From Treponema sp. (lineage in GTDB: Bacteria > Spirochaetota > Spirochaetia > Treponematales > Breznakiellaceae): a stretch of DNA of 7,061 bases. The stretch is from positions 1 to 7,061 of the forward strand of contig WQZW01000072.1 in assembly GCA_009780545.1 (NCBI GenBank), read 5' to 3'. The position numbers and the translations under genes are program-made. The notes under the pieces were generated by a model that did not search any database, had not been told where the DNA came from, and worked only from the letters and a program-made list of their open reading frames with translations. This document shows, piece after piece, positions 6,022 to 7,061 of this stretch. Each line of letters opens with the position of its first letter. The first letter of the stretch is position 1.

Positions 6022-6814
6022 TCGCATATCCTTTGTCTTTAAGGAAGCGATAAACGATATCCATTCCGGCGGCATCGGCTTTGACAAAAATGGTTTTGCG
6101 GCCGGATTCCTGCCAACCATAGGTTCGTTTTACCATAGTTTTTGAACCGGAAAGTCCCGTTTCGTTTTCCGTCAGGCTCAAATCCTTTCCCGAAACAATT
6201 TGAATCCGGTCATCGACATTCAGATCGATGTCCTGGAAACGCACGAAGGGCATTTTGTATCCGCTTTGTTTTGTCAAAGATACAATAGCCGGAAGTTCCA
6301 TCCTGTAGACATCGATTCTGTCTTCGTGAGCAACTTCAACTTCCGCATACTGTTTGTCGCAATCAACCTTCCGCACTTTGACGATTTCCGACATTTGCGG
6401 AATCCCCAATATCCGGGACAGCTGCGCCGGAACCTGGGAAGTTCCTCCGTCAAGAGTATGGCTTCCGCTCAGGATCAAATCGAAATTCCGCCCTTGCAGA
6501 TACTTGGAAATGGTCATCGCCGTGCAGAACGTATCGCTGCCGGCAAACATCCGGTCGCACAGAAGGGTAAAGTTGTCGGCACCGGCCCGCAGAATATTTT
6601 TTGCAAGCGGAAGCACCGAAGCCGGAGCCATACCGACAACCTCGATGCCGGAGCCTCGGCATGATTGCCGAAGCTCCAGTCCGTAGGCCAGCGCGGCAGC
6701 GTCGTCGGGATTGAGCGTCATCGGGGAATTTTCCCTGACAATTACGTTCCTCTCGTAATCGTACTTGTAATTGTCAACATTGGGAACAAATTTCACCAGA
6801 CACGCTATCTTCAT
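6014..6814 (-). CDS. etfB: Electron transfer flavoprotein beta subunit (YgcR/FixA-like)
   Basis: This partner of EtfA is the cytoplasmic subunit that binds AMP or a second flavin. It has 266 residues, the normal size. It starts MKIACLVKFVPN as is usual for EtfB (family form MKIxVxxKxVPD). NPDDAAALAYGLELR (35-49) is the conserved NPxDxxAxExAL region. SGSHTLDGGTSQVPAQL (116-132) matches the nucleotide-binding loop. The later signature region reads HEDRIDVYRMELPAIVSL, ending in the conserved LPA but lacking the usual D-G-G. The start codon follows the oxidase stop by 9 bp, with a weak AGGCGG site reaching into that stop. With EtfA it probably receives electrons from the adjacent FAD oxidase. Whether this ETF bifurcates electrons cannot be read from the sequence. 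Confidence 0.93.
   Translation of the reverse strand: MKIACLVKFVPNVDNYKYDYERNVIVRENSPMTLNPDDAAALAYGLELRQSCRGSGIEVVGMAPASVLPLAKNILRAGADNFTLLCDRMFAGSDTFCTAMTISKYLQGRNFDLILSGSHTLDGGTSQVPAQLSRILGIPQMSEIVKVRKVDCDKQYAEVEVAHEDRIDVYRMELPAIVSLTKQSGYKMPFVRFQDIDLNVDDRIQIVSGKDLSLTENETGLSGSKTMVKRTYGWQESGRKTIFVKADAAGMDIVYRFLKDKGYANG
6029..6034 (-). promoter_or_regulatory. Ribosome-binding site deciding the etfA start
   Basis: AAAGGA on the minus strand, inside the last codons of etfB, seven bases before ATG 6021. It favours this ATG over those at 6027 and 6120. Confidence 0.65.
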
Positions 6815-6823
6815 GACGTCCGC

Positions 6824-7061
6824 CTACCTTTGGTATTTCGCACCTTCTTCCCGGTAATAAATCGTGCCAAAATTCATGATGCCGTTCGGGTCGAATGCTT
6901 CCTTCAGTTTTTCCAGCATGAAATAGGCACTTCCATGCTCCGCCTCGGTCCATTCGTTGCGGTATTTTCCGATGCCGTGATGGTGGCACATCGATCCGCC
7001 GAGTTTTAACGTTTCTTCCACGATCAGACGTTGCAAAGGATGATGATACACGCGCATTTCA
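6824..7061 (-). CDS. FAD-linked oxidase, C-terminal end (AGPS/YgcU-like; 5' part outside window)
   Basis: This is the last 79 residues of a flavoprotein of the vanillyl-alcohol-oxidase/FAD-binding-4 superfamily. The frame remains open at the right edge, so most of the gene lies beyond the window. GGSMCHHHGIGKYRNEW resembles the His-rich active-site segment of alkyldihydroxyacetonephosphate synthase (AGPS) and E. coli YgcU, where G-x-x-x-x-HHHGxGxxR is conserved. FDPNGIMNFGTIY is the standard family ending (FDPxxIMNPG). Members usually oxidise a hydroxy acid or alcohol using FAD. Placed directly before etfB and etfA, it is the probable electron donor to that ETF. Glycolate/lactate oxidase-like or ether-lipid synthase functions are alternatives. 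The missing N-terminal FAD domain prevents a finer call. Confidence 0.88.
   Translation of the reverse strand, partial: EMRVYHHPLQRLIVEETLKLGGSMCHHHGIGKYRNEWTEAEHGSAYFMLEKLKEAFDPNGIMNFGTIYYREEGAKYQR

Overview
The window joins two unrelated units. On the left, plus strand, is the 3' end of a diversity-generating retroelement (DGR). On the right, minus strand, is a six-gene metabolic operon. About 750 bp between them carry no intact gene. Base composition is balanced in the coding parts. The template-repeat peptide belongs to the formylglycine-generating-enzyme (FGE/C-type-lectin fold) type, which is known from Treponema DGRs among others. Together with strong AGGAGG ribosome-binding sites and anaerobe-like ETF chemistry, this suggests a gut Treponema or other anaerobic host-associated bacterium. 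That assignment is tentative, since no rRNA or marker gene is present.

Left region (1-790). The C-terminal part of a DGR reverse transcriptase enters from the left edge with motifs IGNLTSQ and YMDD. It stays open to a stop at 687. Its last ~50 codons coincide with an adenine-rich template repeat (TR, about 527-661). In the neighbouring frame the TR reads as the variable end of an FGE-type protein: GGSWNN, then RSAYRNN, then [12 protein letters not shown] strong Rho-independent terminator follows at 743-786. The target gene with its variable repeat, and any avd accessory gene, are not in the window and would lie to the left.

Middle region (790-1533). This holds a degenerate minus-strand fragment resembling the carnitine/choline acyltransferase family, with a plausible sigma-70-like promoter upstream of it. 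Then comes an AT-rich stretch with small direct and inverted repeats and one GC-richer island. The region closes with the minus-strand terminator of the metabolic operon (1480-1519).

Right region (1534-7061, all minus strand, read from 7061 to 1534). In order: the C-terminus of an FAD-linked oxidase of the AGPS/YgcU type, etfB, etfA, a KduD/YgcW-like short-chain dehydrogenase, a 12-helix MFS transporter, and a YgcE-like FGGY sugar kinase. Genes overlap or lie 9-48 bp apart, which fits one transcript. The same protein classes sit together in the poorly characterised E. coli ygc cluster (ygcQ, ygcR, ygcS, ygcU, ygcW, ygcE). The inferred scheme is this: the transporter imports a sugar, polyol or sugar acid; the flavoprotein and SDR oxidise or isomerise it; electrons from the flavoprotein pass to the EtfAB pair; and the kinase phosphorylates the product. 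The substrate cannot be read from the sequence.
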